A stretch of DNA of 64,000 nt, from contig NZ_CP047056.1 in NCBI RefSeq assembly GCF_011065405.1, forward strand, positions 2,812,747 through 2,876,746, read 5' to 3'. The notes under the pieces are model-generated. The model had not been told where the DNA came from. It did no database searches and saw only the letters and a program-made list of their open reading frames with translations. The stretch is from Succinivibrio dextrinosolvens (GTDB taxonomy: Bacteria; Pseudomonadota; Gammaproteobacteria; Enterobacterales; Succinivibrionaceae). Below, piece after piece: positions 25,853 through 36,600 of the stretch (positions within the stretch are counted from its first letter, which is position 1; every line of letters begins with the position of its first letter). Position numbers and translations under genes: made by a program.

Positions 25853-27214
25853 ATGAAACTTGAAAAAGTTCTTATAGCTAACCGCGGTGAGATTGCTTTA
25901 CGTATTTTACGTGCTTGCCGTCAGTTAGGTTTAAAGACTGTTGCTGTTCATTCAACAGCCGATAGAGATCTGTTACATGTTAAGCTTGCAGATGAAGCTG
26001 TATGTATCGGACCTGCAGCTCCAAAGGATTCTTATCTGAATATTCCTTCTATTATCGCTGCTGCGGAAGCAACAGGTGCTAATGCAATTCACCCTGGTTA
26101 TGGTTTTCTATCCGAAAATGCTGATTTTGCCGAAATGGTAGAGAAGTCAGGTTTCGTTTTCATTGGACCAACTGCTGATACCATCCGTCTGATGGGCGAT
26201 AAGGTATCTGCAAAGAAGGCTATGCAGAAAGCTGGTGTTCCTTGTGTTCCTGGTTCAGCAGGTGCATTAGGTGATGATTTTGAGGAGAATCGTCAGCTGG
26301 CTAACAAGATTGGTTACCCAATTATTATTAAGGCTGCCGGTGGTGGTGGCGGACGCGGTATGCGTGTTGTAAGATCTGATGCTGAACTTGAGGAGTCAAT
26401 TGCTCTTACCCGTCGTGAGGCAGATATGTTCTTCAACAACCCAGCTGTTTATATGGAAAAGTTCCTTGAGAACCCTCGTCACGTTGAGTTCCAGGTTTTA
26501 TCCGACGGTCAGGGACATGCAGTCTACCTTGGTGAGCGTGACTGTTCAATGCAGCGTCGTAATCAGAAGGTTTTAGAAGAGGCTCCTGCTCCATTTATTT
26601 CTGAAGAGCAGCGTCGTACCATTGGTTCTCGCTGTGCGAAGGCCTGCGTTGACATTGGTTACCGTGGCGCAGGTACTTTTGAGTTCCTATACGAAAACGG
26701 AGAGTTCTACTTTATTGAGATGAACACCCGTGTTCAGGTTGAACATCCAATTACTGAAATGATTACTGGTGTTGATATTGTTCGTGAAATGATATCTGTA
26801 TGTGCTGGTAATCCTTTATCAATTACTCAGGATGACGTTAAGATTAAAGGTCATGCGTTTGAATTCCGTATCAATGCTGAAGATCCTTCAACCTTTATGC
26901 CTTCTCCAGGTGAGATTAAATATCTTCATGTACCTGGTGGTCCTGGTGTTCGTTGGGATAGTCATGTATATCAGGGCTATAAGGTTCCACCTCACTATGA
27001 CTCTTTAGTTGGTAAGTTAATTGTTTTCGATGATACTCGTGAGCAGGCACGTGTACGTGGTCTTGAGGCTCTTGATGAGCTAGTATTAGATGGAATTAAG
27101 ACCAATATTCCTCTGCATGAAGATTTACTGAATGATCCTGTCGAGATTAAGGGTGGCGCAAGCATCCATTATCTTGAGGAGAAACTTGAGGCTGCTAAGG
27201 CTAACAAGAAGTAA
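25853..27214 (+). CDS. accC: Biotin carboxylase subunit of acetyl-CoA carboxylase, AccC
   Basis: The 453-residue ATP-grasp enzyme shows the entire family signature: [17 protein letters not shown] at the start, [15 protein letters not shown], the Gly-rich ATP loop [23 protein letters not shown], and the catalytic [16 protein letters not shown]. It carboxylates biotin on AccB using bicarbonate and ATP. It ends the aroQ-accB-accC unit, followed by a strong terminator. Confidence 0.97.
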   Translation: MKLEKVLIANRGEIALRILRACRQLGLKTVAVHSTADRDLLHVKLADEAVCIGPAAPKDSYLNIPSIIAAAEATGANAIHPGYGFLSENADFAEMVEKSGFVFIGPTADTIRLMGDKVSAKKAMQKAGVPCVPGSAGALGDDFEENRQLANKIGYPIIIKAAGGGGGRGMRVVRSDAELEESIALTRREADMFFNNPAVYMEKFLENPRHVEFQVLSDGQGHAVYLGERDCSMQRRNQKVLEEAPAPFISEEQRRTIGSRCAKACVDIGYRGAGTFEFLYENGEFYFIEMNTRVQVEHPITEMITGVDIVREMISVCAGNPLSITQDDVKIKGHAFEFRINAEDPSTFMPSPGEIKYLHVPGGPGVRWDSHVYQGYKVPPHYDSLVGKLIVFDDTREQARVRGLEALDELVLDGIKTNIPLHEDLLNDPVEIKGGASIHYLEEKLEAAKANKK

Positions 27215-27238
27215 TCTTAATTGACAATTACTGCAAGG

Positions 27239-27280
27239 AAATCCATCTCTGAGTAAGATCTCCCGAGATGGATTTTTTTT
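27239..27280 (+). terminator. Rho-independent terminator after accC
   Basis: AAATCCATCTC (27239-27249) pairs with GAGATGGATTT (27265-27275) and is followed by a T-run. Confidence 0.85.
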
Positions 27281-27299
27281 GTCTCAAAAAATGAAATTT

Positions 27300-28955
27300 C
27301 TAGTCCTTGATCATTGAGGTCAATTCATCTAAATCAGGAGAACCTGTGTATCTTCTGATAACATTTCCTTTCTCATCTAATACCAGAAGGAAAGGAACGC
27401 CTATGATATTAAAGGTTTTTGTCAGTTCTTCGTTTGAATGACTTGCTGGATCTGTAATATCAAATCTGACTCTATTCATATCGGAAGTCAGATCCAAAAA
27501 CTCATCACTGGCATATAGTGTTTTATCAAGTTCATGACAGTTTGCACACCACTGCGCAGAGAAGGTAACCAGCGTTTTCTTACCGCTATATTTACTTAAG
27601 TCAGAAAGCTTATGGACCAGAGTAAAGTTTTTGTTTGTAACTTGTGAGGTTCCTGTATATACAGCAGCATAGATTGCCCAAAATGAGAAAAAAGCTAGCA
27701 TAAGAATAAAGGACAGCTTTTTGCTTCTGAACATTACTCCAATAAAGTACGCTCCACAGCTGGCATAAACAGCTGGCTCAATATATCTGTTCAGATCTCC
27801 GAAAAGATGCTGACAGATATAGTAGGCGCCCAAAAATAAAGGAATTGCGAACAGTCTTCTTATCTTCTCTGTATGATTTTTCAGCTTTGAAATATATTTA
27901 GCCCCAAAGAATCCGATTATAAGCAGAGGAAGTCCCATTCCAAGACCAATGAATAGGAACATCAGTACGCCTTTTAAAATTGAATTGGAGGTAATGATAT
28001 ATACAAGTGCTCCTGCAAGAGGTGCACTGGTGCAAGGAGTTGTAATCAGAGCAGATAAAGCTCCAAATATAAATGCCTTGGCAAGGGTTCCTTCTTTCTG
28101 TCGATTGATAGCAATCTGTAGCGAGTTATTGAACATCAGTGGAACCTTCAGGTTGATAAGCCCTGCACAGTCCAGAGTAAAGATAAATAGAATTGAACTG
28201 AGAATTATAATAGAAACTGGATGTTGAAGAATTCCATGAGCAGATACTCCAATCTCGGCAAATACAAGGCCTAGTAGACAGTAGGTCAGGGCTAGCCCAA
28301 GAATGTAGATTATGTTCTGTTTTATCTTATGGGTAGCTGAAACGTATTTTGATCCCATTATTGTCGCAGAGTAGATCGACAGCAGTGGCAGTACACATGG
28401 AGTCAAATCAAGGGCAACACCGAATACCAGACAGAGGAGAAGAATAATCAGAAAATTATCGTAGCCACTGAAAATTCCCTTTTCCTGATCCAGATTAGAA
28501 GAAGGAAGTTTTTCCATGTTTCCTTTGATATCCTTTTCAAGGAATAGATCTCTCGTCTGGGTAGGATAGCAAATTCCCTGACTGTCACAGCCTCTGTAGT
28601 TGAAGCTGACGATATTTCCTGCTTTTCCTTCAATAATCTGGGCATTAATTGTTACCGGTTCCATATACACTTCATTTCTTCCGCTTACATCCTCATGCAT
28701 GATGCCATCTGGAAGTTTATCTGTGCTTAGTATTACATCAGGAGCGTTAAATCCAATGGAGTCTTTATATATATAAGAACCGTTTTTTATGTGGATGTTA
28801 CATTTGATTAAGTCGTTGTTCAGCCAACATTCGGATGAGAATGGAAGCTCTTCCTTTGCAGCAGAACCAAGTGCATACAGTTTGTCTAGGTTAATCTCTG
28901 CAAATGAGCTAATGGAGTAAAAAAAAGTTAACAGTGTAATAAATAATCTGAGCAT
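27300..28955 (-). CDS. dsbD: Thiol:disulfide interchange protein DsbD
   Basis: DsbD moves electrons from cytoplasmic thioredoxin across the inner membrane to keep DsbC/DsbG and others reduced. All three redox pairs are visible. The N-terminal periplasmic domain has GCDSQGICYP. The membrane domain (about 165-430) has LTPCVLPLLS and ITTPCTSAPLAG. The C-terminal thioredoxin-like domain has WCANC (C470, C473). A signal peptide (ending SSFAE) opens the 551 residues. It is convergent with accC and has no neighbour in its own direction. Confidence 0.94.
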   Translation of the reverse strand: MLRLFITLLTFFYSISSFAEINLDKLYALGSAAKEELPFSSECWLNNDLIKCNIHIKNGSYIYKDSIGFNAPDVILSTDKLPDGIMHEDVSGRNEVYMEPVTINAQIIEGKAGNIVSFNYRGCDSQGICYPTQTRDLFLEKDIKGNMEKLPSSNLDQEKGIFSGYDNFLIILLLCLVFGVALDLTPCVLPLLSIYSATIMGSKYVSATHKIKQNIIYILGLALTYCLLGLVFAEIGVSAHGILQHPVSIIILSSILFIFTLDCAGLINLKVPLMFNNSLQIAINRQKEGTLAKAFIFGALSALITTPCTSAPLAGALVYIITSNSILKGVLMFLFIGLGMGLPLLIIGFFGAKYISKLKNHTEKIRRLFAIPLFLGAYYICQHLFGDLNRYIEPAVYASCGAYFIGVMFRSKKLSFILMLAFFSFWAIYAAVYTGTSQVTNKNFTLVHKLSDLSKYSGKKTLVTFSAQWCANCHELDKTLYASDEFLDLTSDMNRVRFDITDPASHSNEELTKTFNIIGVPFLLVLDEKGNVIRRYTGSPDLDELTSMIKD

Positions 28956-29083
28956 ATATCTTTCCTTATTAACTGCATAATATCAAAATTTACGCATCCA
29001 GATTAGTTAATTTGGAGAGAAAAGGTCAGATATCATAAAACGTCAACTAAACTTAAGGTAAGAAGCGTATGTGAGAATTTTTT

Positions 29084-29341
29084 ATGACAATAATAAATGC
29101 CTGTTGGCTTTTTATAAAAAGCTATTTTTCAAAGCTGTATGCTGTCTATTTTATAAGATGGCAGATTTCCACTGTTGTTATGATGCCTTTCATGTATGTT
29201 CTTGATTCTATGGGGCTGCCTGTAATTCCAAATCTTATTATTGCTCAAACTATTGGATCAATAATCTTCTTCAGACTGGATAAACTAATTTTTAATTTTT
29301 TTGACAGCATTAAGAAAAGAAAGCATGGTAGTACAGATTAG
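29084..29341 (+). CDS. Small membrane protein of unknown function
   Basis: The 85-residue product has two predicted membrane segments (about residues 22-40 and 45-65) and a basic C-terminal tail (SIKKRKHG). The pattern RWQISTVVMMPFMYVLDSMG, then PNLIIAQTIGSIIFFRLDKLIF, looks like a conserved small protein family I cannot name. It lies between dsbD (divergent) and the remnant chemoreceptor (convergent). Codon use looks normal, which supports it being real. Confidence 0.55.
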   Translation: MTIINACWLFIKSYFSKLYAVYFIRWQISTVVMMPFMYVLDSMGLPVIPNLIIAQTIGSIIFFRLDKLIFNFFDSIKKRKHGSTD

Positions 29342-29347
29342 CAACTG

Positions 29348-29945
29348 TTAAAACACAGCCACAATTCTATCAGTATAAAAAATCAGAATAGGAGTTGTAC
29401 TTGCGATGGTATCTACTCGTCCTGTGGTCTGTTGTATCTGATGTTTTGTAATAGCCAGAGTATGTGTTTTTACAGAATCACTCACTTTAAACAGATTTTT
29501 TTTCATAGATAATCTGAGCCATAGGTGAGTTTTTTTTCTGCACAGTTGGAAGGAATTTTTCATTTGCAAGTGCTATATACTCTTTAACACCTGCGGCAAT
29601 AGGATCTACGTTTTTACGGTTATTGGTATCAGTTTTATCAATAAAATCGGTAGCTTCCTTAAGCGAATTAAGTTGTGCTACCAGCTGTTCTTCTTTCTGT
29701 GGGGTGTAGTTCTTTAAATCAGACTGAATTTCAAAGCATATCTCATCTACACTTTCCATGGAATAGTAGATCTTACTTACAGCCTCATATCTTACACCAA
29801 GTATGAAGTGTACATATTTGATTACCTCATTGGTTTTAAAAAGCTGAACCAGCGAAATTGCAGCAATCAGAATGGTTAAAATGATGATAGAGAAGAAAGC
29901 TGATACAAGCTTACCTCGAACGGACATTTTATTGAATATAGGCAT
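29348..29945 (-). pseudogene. Truncated chemoreceptor (MCP) remnant
   Basis: From the ATG at 29945 (GGAAGGAT upstream) the frame encodes a first transmembrane helix (KLVSAFFSIIILTILIAAISL) and a periplasmic four-helix-bundle ligand domain. The layout resembles the complete receptors at 42694 and 59796. The frame ends at 29487 within an A8 run (GAAAAAAAAT on the minus strand); dropping one A lets it continue as NLFKVSDSVKTHTLAITKHQ up to a stop at 29348. The second membrane helix, HAMP and cytoplasmic signalling domains are missing, so it cannot signal. Confidence 0.75.
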
Positions 29946-30256
29946 AGTTATCCTTCCTAGTACTTGCAATAAATAACAAGCTACATAATGTGTAGTTAAC
30001 AAACTGATAATGAATGTAATTTACAAATATAAGCGTGGGATACAGATCATTTTTTTTAATATATGATGCAGGCAATCATTACTACGGTTAAAAACGAGGA
30101 TTGTCTCTTACGCATTAGAAAAAAATATAGGTGCAAAGCTCTCAAACTTACTTAATATTCAGGAAAATATATGGAGGAATGGAGCTATTCAATCTAGAAT
30201 TAGATCAGACAGCAGATGTTAGCAGTCAGCATTCCAATATAAGGATTATGTCATAA
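29946..30256. other. Intergenic region, no gene seen
   Basis: This AT-rich stretch divides the remnant chemoreceptor (minus) from the CesT-like gene (plus) and presumably holds both promoters. I saw no convincing ORF, hairpin terminator or riboswitch. Confidence 0.5.
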
Positions 30257-30985
30257 ATGGATTTTACAAATATCAATAAAATCGTGGAAAATCTGGATTC
30301 CCCAAAAATTTCAAAATTTGAACAGAACCGACTGTCTCGAACTGCTATTCCAGGATTTGGTTATTTGTTTATGTGCATAAGAGCTCATAGCCTGATGCTC
30401 TATACAAGTGTTTGTATGCTTGGTCAGGAGGCAAAATACTATCCTAAAATATTTGAGATGCTTTTAAATCATGAAATCTCTGGGGGAAGGTTTGACAATA
30501 TCAGAGTTGCTTTTGACAGTGATACAACTGTGTTATGGCTTTGCCACGATCTGAATATGGAAGAAGTTACTGCAGAATCATTAAAGAACGCTATAAATAA
30601 GTTTGTTGAGAATGCAAAGAAATTCAAAAAACTTTTGAATACCCAGTTTCTTGAGGTTTATCTGCAGACTATAAGAGAAACCATGGGAAAAAACGATGAT
30701 GAGGAATATTTATTGTCTCCTGAAATGGAGGAGTCCTGTGCTCTTAGTCTATCCTGCCAGAATGAAAAGGTTGAAAAAAATTTTGATGATGACATTCCTC
30801 TTGAGGCCAGCGCCGAGCTTATAGAGAAAATCAAACAGTCTCTTGGTTCATCTTCAGGAACCAATGTATCCGGCTCACAAAGTTCAAGTTCTTCTTCTGC
30901 ATCCCAGACTCCTTCTCAGAATAATTCTCAGGAGCCAGAAATAGTTAACGTCCTGGTTGCTCAAAGTATGTTTATGCTGGTCTAG
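30257..30985 (+). CDS. CesT-like type III secretion chaperone domain with serine-rich tail
   Basis: The first 130 residues follow the alternating pattern of type III secretion chaperones of the CesT class: a short helix, strands (LMLYTSVCMLGQ), a long helix (YYPKIFEMLLNHE), strands (GGRFDNIRVAFDSDTTVLWLCHDL) and a terminal helix (AESLKNAINKFVENAKKFKKLL). An acidic spacer and a Ser/Gln/Asn-rich tail (about 190-230) follow, extending it to 242 residues where the class is usually 130-170. No effector-like gene is adjacent, so its client is unknown. AAGGATT precedes the ATG. The assignment is by pattern and neighbourhood. Confidence 0.55.
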   Translation: MDFTNINKIVENLDSPKISKFEQNRLSRTAIPGFGYLFMCIRAHSLMLYTSVCMLGQEAKYYPKIFEMLLNHEISGGRFDNIRVAFDSDTTVLWLCHDLNMEEVTAESLKNAINKFVENAKKFKKLLNTQFLEVYLQTIRETMGKNDDEEYLLSPEMEESCALSLSCQNEKVEKNFDDDIPLEASAELIEKIKQSLGSSSGTNVSGSQSSSSSSASQTPSQNNSQEPEIVNVLVAQSMFMLV

Positions 30986-31005
30986 TTCGAGCTGTTAGAA
31001 AAACA

Positions 31006-31030
31006 AAAAAACGCATAAAAGCGTCTTTTT
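31006..31030. terminator. Bidirectional terminator between the CesT-like gene and gltS
   Basis: ACGC/GCGT stem extended by A/T pairs, with T-runs on both strands, between convergent genes. Confidence 0.65.
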
Positions 31031-31091
31031 GACTAAGCTCTGTATCTCTAAGTCATCCTGTTTTCTACAGAATATCACTTCAATGAATCTA

Positions 31092-32282
31092 TTAAAACAT
31101 CCTCATAAAGTAGCTTAAGATTATACAGTTAATCGGATCTGCCAGCATGAATCCAACAATAGGAAAGAGCAGATATGATTTAAAGGATGGACCGTATTTT
31201 CCTGTCAGAACCATAAGAGTTGCAACAGAGCTTGATGGTCCTCCAATACCAAAACCGATTGAAGAGGCAGATAGCACTGCCGCATCATAATCTCTTCCTG
31301 TCAGAATGTAGACCATAAAGAACGCAAACAACAGCATCAGTATAAACTGTGCCACAAATATGCCCAGCTGCAGAATATTTATTAAATCAAACTGCCATAC
31401 AGCAAGTCCCATAAAATTCATCGCAAGATAGAATGATAGACTTAAGACGCCTATGTAGTTTAGTTCGCCAGTATAGAAATGATAGCGTCCTGTTTTTATA
31501 CTCAGATTACGCAGAATGATTGCTACAAGCATAGCTCCAATATAGTAAGGAACTGATATGCCAGCCTGGAATAGAAATTCACAGCAGACTGCGCCAATAC
31601 CAATAATAAAAGCAATCTGGAAACTGGCTTTGGCTAGATTTGCAGGGAAAGTACTGTTAGTTACTTTTGAATCTTCGATATTTTCTGCAAAGAGTTTATC
31701 TGAATTTGGCTTTAATTTATATTTCAGAATCAGGAAGCGGCCAAAAGGTCCACCAACCAGCGCCGATACAAGAACGCCCAGAGTGCACATTGATAAGGAA
31801 AGATTCGTTCCATTTGCAAGATTCATATCCTCAAGGAATCCTCCAAACTGTTCTGAAATGCCTGTTCCTCCTGCCAAGGATATTGAGCTTGCTGTAAAGG
31901 CCATTAGCTTATCAAGGTCAAAGATTGAAGAGAGAGAAAGGCTCAGAATGTTCTGTGCAAAGATGAGCACAATAATGCCCACAAGCAGAAGTGCGAAAGT
32001 TGAAAAACTACGTTTAATAAGGCTAAAGTCTATCTGAACTCCAACAGAGGTAAAGAACAGGACCAGACAGAGTTTTTCTAAAGTGCGATCTGTTGTGAAT
32101 ACGAAACCGAACTGATAAATAACATAATTTATAAAAGCTACAAGAAGTCCGCCAACAACAGGGGAGGGAATACAGTATTTATCTAAAAAAGATACTTTCT
32201 GTTTTAGAATCATTCCAAGAAAAAGTACAACTACAGCAAGACCAGCTGTCTCATATAGATTCAGATGTATTATTTCCAGCAT
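31092..32282 (-). CDS. gltS: Sodium/glutamate symporter, GltS family
   Basis: The 396-residue protein has about 10-12 membrane segments and GltS family features: IPSPVVGGLLVAFINYVIY, CLVLFFTSVGVQIDFSLIKR, SSISLAGGTGISEQFG, and the second inverted repeat with SSIGFGIGGPSSSVATLMVL. GltS couples glutamate uptake to sodium. It starts 9 bases after the TAXI-type binding lipoprotein, implying one transcript and possibly a binding-protein-assisted GltS. Confidence 0.88.
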   Translation of the reverse strand: MLEIIHLNLYETAGLAVVVLFLGMILKQKVSFLDKYCIPSPVVGGLLVAFINYVIYQFGFVFTTDRTLEKLCLVLFFTSVGVQIDFSLIKRSFSTFALLLVGIIVLIFAQNILSLSLSSIFDLDKLMAFTASSISLAGGTGISEQFGGFLEDMNLANGTNLSLSMCTLGVLVSALVGGPFGRFLILKYKLKPNSDKLFAENIEDSKVTNSTFPANLAKASFQIAFIIGIGAVCCEFLFQAGISVPYYIGAMLVAIILRNLSIKTGRYHFYTGELNYIGVLSLSFYLAMNFMGLAVWQFDLINILQLGIFVAQFILMLLFAFFMVYILTGRDYDAAVLSASSIGFGIGGPSSSVATLMVLTGKYGPSFKSYLLFPIVGFMLADPINCIILSYFMRMF

Positions 32283-32291
32283 ATTTAATCC

Positions 32292-33350
32292 TTAGTCCTG
32301 TGAGCCAACTATATGAACTGAAAAAAGATGACTTTCATGTTTAGCTGCGTTTAGCTTAAAGCCGAATTTTTCATAGAACTTTACTGATTCCGGATGAAAA
32401 TCCAAATGAAGGTTTGGTACAGTTCCAAAACGGACCGCTGTCATATCAACATCCTCTTTTGTCTGAGCTTCTGTTTTCCCTTCAAGCTTAAACATAACCT
32501 TCATAAGCTCCGCAATTTTTGCACTATCAGTGCCATTATGTGCCTGAATCAGAACTTTGACATCAATGCCATCAACAGCCTCTTTCTGCCCCTTATACTG
32601 ATTTGCATTGATAACTGTTGAAGTCAGAGATTTCTCAAACTTGGTTATGGATTTCAGTCTGTGCTTGTCAACGCTCAGGAATTTTATGTCTATAGAGTTG
32701 GCAAGATCAGATACATATGTCGATGGAACCTTATCAAAAAGGAATAAAGCTTCAGCCTGATTGTTCTTAAACATCTCTACTGCCTTTTCAGGAGTATTGA
32801 GCTGTATTTTCCTGGCTGCTCTTTTGATTCCATGATCCTTCAGAATTCCAAAGGAGACTGCATAAGCACAGTCATCATAGCTGCCTACAGAAACCGTTTT
32901 TTCAGAAAGATCTGAAATGTCCTCGTAAGGTGCATCGGCTCTGACAATTACATGGATGGTATGATCATAAATACCCGCTACCGTCGAGTTGTATACAGCA
33001 ACCTCACTTTTGTCATTAAGAATCTCATATTCTGTTTCGCTTGCACCTTTTAACGTTTGAGCAGGATCTATCTTTGATTCAGCCACCAAAGCTTTCTCAA
33101 TAGAGGAGGCACTGATAATAGCAATATCGATAATGCCGTTATTCAAAAGTCTTACTGAGGCTGTAGAGTCTGCTGTGATAATAGGTTTTAGTCTTAAAGA
33201 AGAGCCTGATTTTTCAAGTTTCTCATTAAGTTCGACAGCATATTTATGATAATCACTATCCAATGGACCGACACCAACTCTCAGAGTATTATCATCAGAA
33301 CAGCCCGCAAGCATCAGGCCAGATAGAATTAAAGCAAGGATTCTTTTCAT
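32292..33350 (-). CDS. TAXI-family solute-binding lipoprotein
   Basis: A lipoprotein signal peptide with lipobox LAGC opens the protein. The mature part has the TAXI (TRAP-associated extracytoplasmic immunogenic) layout: LRVGVGPLDSDYHKYAVELNEKL, then a domain with LLNNGIIDIAIISA, and DISDLSEKTVSVGSYDDCAYAVSFGILKDHG in the second lobe. TAXI proteins normally serve TRAP transporters and often bind glutamate or similar acids. No TRAP membrane subunit is present; the next gene is gltS. I take the ATG at 33350 rather than a GTG nine bases upstream. Confidence 0.82.
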   Translation of the reverse strand: MKRILALILSGLMLAGCSDDNTLRVGVGPLDSDYHKYAVELNEKLEKSGSSLRLKPIITADSTASVRLLNNGIIDIAIISASSIEKALVAESKIDPAQTLKGASETEYEILNDKSEVAVYNSTVAGIYDHTIHVIVRADAPYEDISDLSEKTVSVGSYDDCAYAVSFGILKDHGIKRAARKIQLNTPEKAVEMFKNNQAEALFLFDKVPSTYVSDLANSIDIKFLSVDKHRLKSITKFEKSLTSTVINANQYKGQKEAVDGIDVKVLIQAHNGTDSAKIAELMKVMFKLEGKTEAQTKEDVDMTAVRFGTVPNLHLDFHPESVKFYEKFGFKLNAAKHESHLFSVHIVGSQD

Positions 33351-33650
33351 TACAGTCACTCAAACAGATACTTAACCTAATCTTCGTAATTCTTTTTAGG
33401 ATAATCTGAAGTAAATAGACGTGTTTTATTTTGGGTAATTGCTTATAGGTGAAGACAATCCCAAAAAAACAACTCTTAATCAGAATTATAAGAAAGTAGG
33501 GCAGTTAAAGATAATCTGATGTTTTGGTAAACCATGAAAGATCACATAAAAAAAAGATAAACGTGACAAAAGACCGTTGGCTGAAGAGGGGGAAGACAAT
33601 ACTGTAAAGAAAACAGCAGGCTTTTACGCCTGCTGTTGTGTGGTAATCAG
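33351..33650. other. Intergenic region with one terminator
   Basis: About 300 bases between the TAXI gene and effector 1. Apart from the terminator at 33605-33637 I see no ORF or strong motif; the promoter of the TAXI-gltS pair must lie in the first part. Confidence 0.5.
33605..33637 (-). terminator. Terminator of the first chaperone/effector cassette
   Basis: On the minus strand AACAGCAGGC pairs with GCCTGCTGTT over a short GTAAAA loop, followed by TTCTTT. Confidence 0.8.
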
Positions 33651-36600
33651 TTAGAATTTTACTTCTGGATGTTCTTTCTTGTAATTCTTAAACTGTTCCA
33701 TTGATGCAATTCTAATTTCGCCATCTGTGTTGTTTATAATACCATCAGGTGTAATCTCAAAAACCATTTTACATTTAAAGAAAGCTGTTCCCGGTTTTTC
33801 TGTAACAGTTACCTGTACGTTGCCGTTCTCAAGCTTCTTGACTGAATGGTTTAGAGCTGTATGTTCAAAAGGTAAAGATGGAATATAATAGAAATTAGGA
33901 CAGAATCTTAAAAGACTCTGAACACCAATACACTGTGTACAGCACCATCCTATACCACCAAGCTGTTCTTCAGTTACTCCTCCAAGACCCTCTCTAACCT
34001 TATTTGGAACGTCTTTCTCAAAATTAGCCTTCTCAACAGGGGTTTTTAGGTCTTTATACTGTCTGTCTGTGATTACTATCTCTTTATTATCAGAGGTGTG
34101 AACTGTTAACTTACAGTACTCGTTGCTGGTAACTCCTTCTGGATTTTTGGCTCTGTAGAAATCGACAGAGAAACCATAGTGATTGTTTGCTCCATTGTTT
34201 GCTGCAAAACGAAGTCCGCCAATTTCCTTCTTGGCAAAGAAGCCTCGTCCGCCTTTCTGCTCTGAAAGCTTGAATACAATTTCACCTTTTTCTCCACTAG
34301 CGAATTTCTTGACAAGCTGATCTGGTGCCAGACCTGCTTCACGTCCCAGCCAGACGAAAGTTGGAGGATCGAAATCTTTACCTATTAAGTTTCCAAATGC
34401 TCGAATCTCATTATGAATAGCCAAAGTTACCTTTTCAGCAAAATTATCAAGGGTCAGCTCTGCAGGAGGGTTTCCTCCGTGAACAATGGCCCAAAGCTGC
34501 TGAGCTGTAGGCTTTCCTCCTGTATCCTCTAAAAGCTTTGAGATCTCAGTTGCATGGCTGCCCATGAGGAACAGAAACTCTTTAACACTCCATTCACCGG
34601 TTTCTTCATCACCATCATTGTTGATAAAGGTATATTCAAATTCTTTCTCAGGATTAAAAGCGCCGACATTCTTTAAAGTTGCCTTGCCATCGACAGGAAC
34701 CTTAAAATTAGATACAAAATCCTTAACCACGGCCTTCTGCTCTAAGCTTATGTCGTCATTTCCCATCAGAGTATGGTCAAAATCATTATAAGTCAGAGGA
34801 AACAGCTCAGACAATTTTCCTGGCAGATTGGTCTGATAAGAAAACTCATCTGGAGAGCGTTTAACTTCAGGATCAAATACCGGACCTGGTTTTTCAAGAC
34901 CAAGCTTGTTAGATACCATCTCGGCCAACAGGTTAATGTTTTTGAGTATGTTATCAACGGCAACCTGTCTTTTTCCTGATTCAGCAAATGTAGGATCGAA
35001 AGCTTCCTTATTAGCGCTCTTCTCTTTTGCCTGCTGGGTATTTAAAACTTCCAGGAACTGCTTGGTCAGAGGATTACTTAAAGCAGTCTTCATTTTCTGA
35101 AGCTGTTCAGGAGTGCTGGTATTTATGACAGCATCAAAGAGGAACTTAACAATATCTTCCTGCTTATAGTCAGGTAGTGCTTTACCCATTTCTTCAATAT
35201 TTTCACCGATTGTTACCAGATTCTCCAGCAGTCCTACGGTAGAATCCGGTTGATTCTCTTTGAATACATTCAGAATAGAATCAAGTGGAGAGTTAATATG
35301 CATAAAGTGCTGAATAAAGTTTAAATCCGTACACTTTGTATTTTTGATAACCGGTAATGCATCTTCTCTCTTTTCAACAAGACCAGGATTATTCATGATC
35401 TGCTGCTGCAGATTAAATATTTCTGCCTCTGTTGCATTGCGAGGAACACTCTTGTTTCCTTGAGCTGGCTGTAGGGCATTCTCCTTAAGAGCAGAGTTGA
35501 TTAGATCTGTTTTTACAGAGAAAGGATCAACAATCTTATCATCAGGTAGTTCTGCTGTTAAATTGGTATTTACAGCAAACAGCAGCTCGGCAATACTATT
35601 AATATTCTTCTTGTCATCTGCAGTTAGCGATTTGTCATTTTGCATAACAAAGTTGAGCTCTGTATACATTGACAGCAGAAGCTTCTGATTTTTTTCTGAC
35701 ATGACCTTGTCTTTAACCTGAGGATCAAGTGATGACAGCATGGTCTGTATGGCTGTCCTGATTACTTCTGCTGCATCTGCATCGGAGGAAACTTCCTCTG
35801 ATCTTGCTTTATTTAAGATTGACTTAACGTTATCCAGAACAGCTACACCGTCAGGATTATCCTTTGAGAGCTCATTTAAAAGGAGATCAACATATTTAGC
35901 TGCTCCATAAGTTGCACCTGTTAAAGATTCCTTCATCTGGGTGTTTTCAAATTTACGCAGTAACGCCATATTGGCCTCAGCATAATCCTTTAGTTTTGCT
36001 GTCAGACCACTTTCAATATCCTCCTTTTCGAGCGTTGTCATATATGTAACAAGCTCGCTACGAAATTCTTTATCACTGAGCAGTGCTTCCATTGCTCTTT
36101 TTGAAATTCCTTTTTCAGCGCAGAACTGACTAATCTCAACGTTTGAATCAAGAGATTCCTTAAAGAGATCAATCTTAAGCTGTCTAACTTCTTTGTACAG
36201 TATTATTGAATTTACGTGTTTATTCTCAGATACATTTTTACAGAATCTGTCTAAAAGACGGTTTACATTATCTGATACTTTATTTGAGTTACCATCTAAT
36301 AATTCTGGAAATTTTTCAGTAGCCTGCATTAGCACAGCTAGCATAACGTTAAGACCATCTACGCATTTATCTTTGTCTGAGACGACAGCTTTAACCGCAT
36401 TTGCGAGCTTATTGACCTGATCTGTATCAAGTTTTAAAAGGCCTTTAAAAGGCAGTGTTCCATCAGAGCCATGCAGATGCACCGCTCTTACAAAAACATC
36501 CTTTAAAATTGGTTCTTGAGTGTAAGTTGAAGTATCTGCATCAAAGTTGCTGTTATTAATTGCTTTTAAAACAAGGCCTCGCCCAAAATCTCCCTTCAGT

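Noticed and set aside
30070-30160. A stretch with GCAAAGC resembling part of a cyclic-di-GMP (GEMM) riboswitch upstream of the CesT-like gene
   Set aside because: The other conserved GEMM segments (GGCAAACC and the receptor helix) are absent and the pairing does not close.
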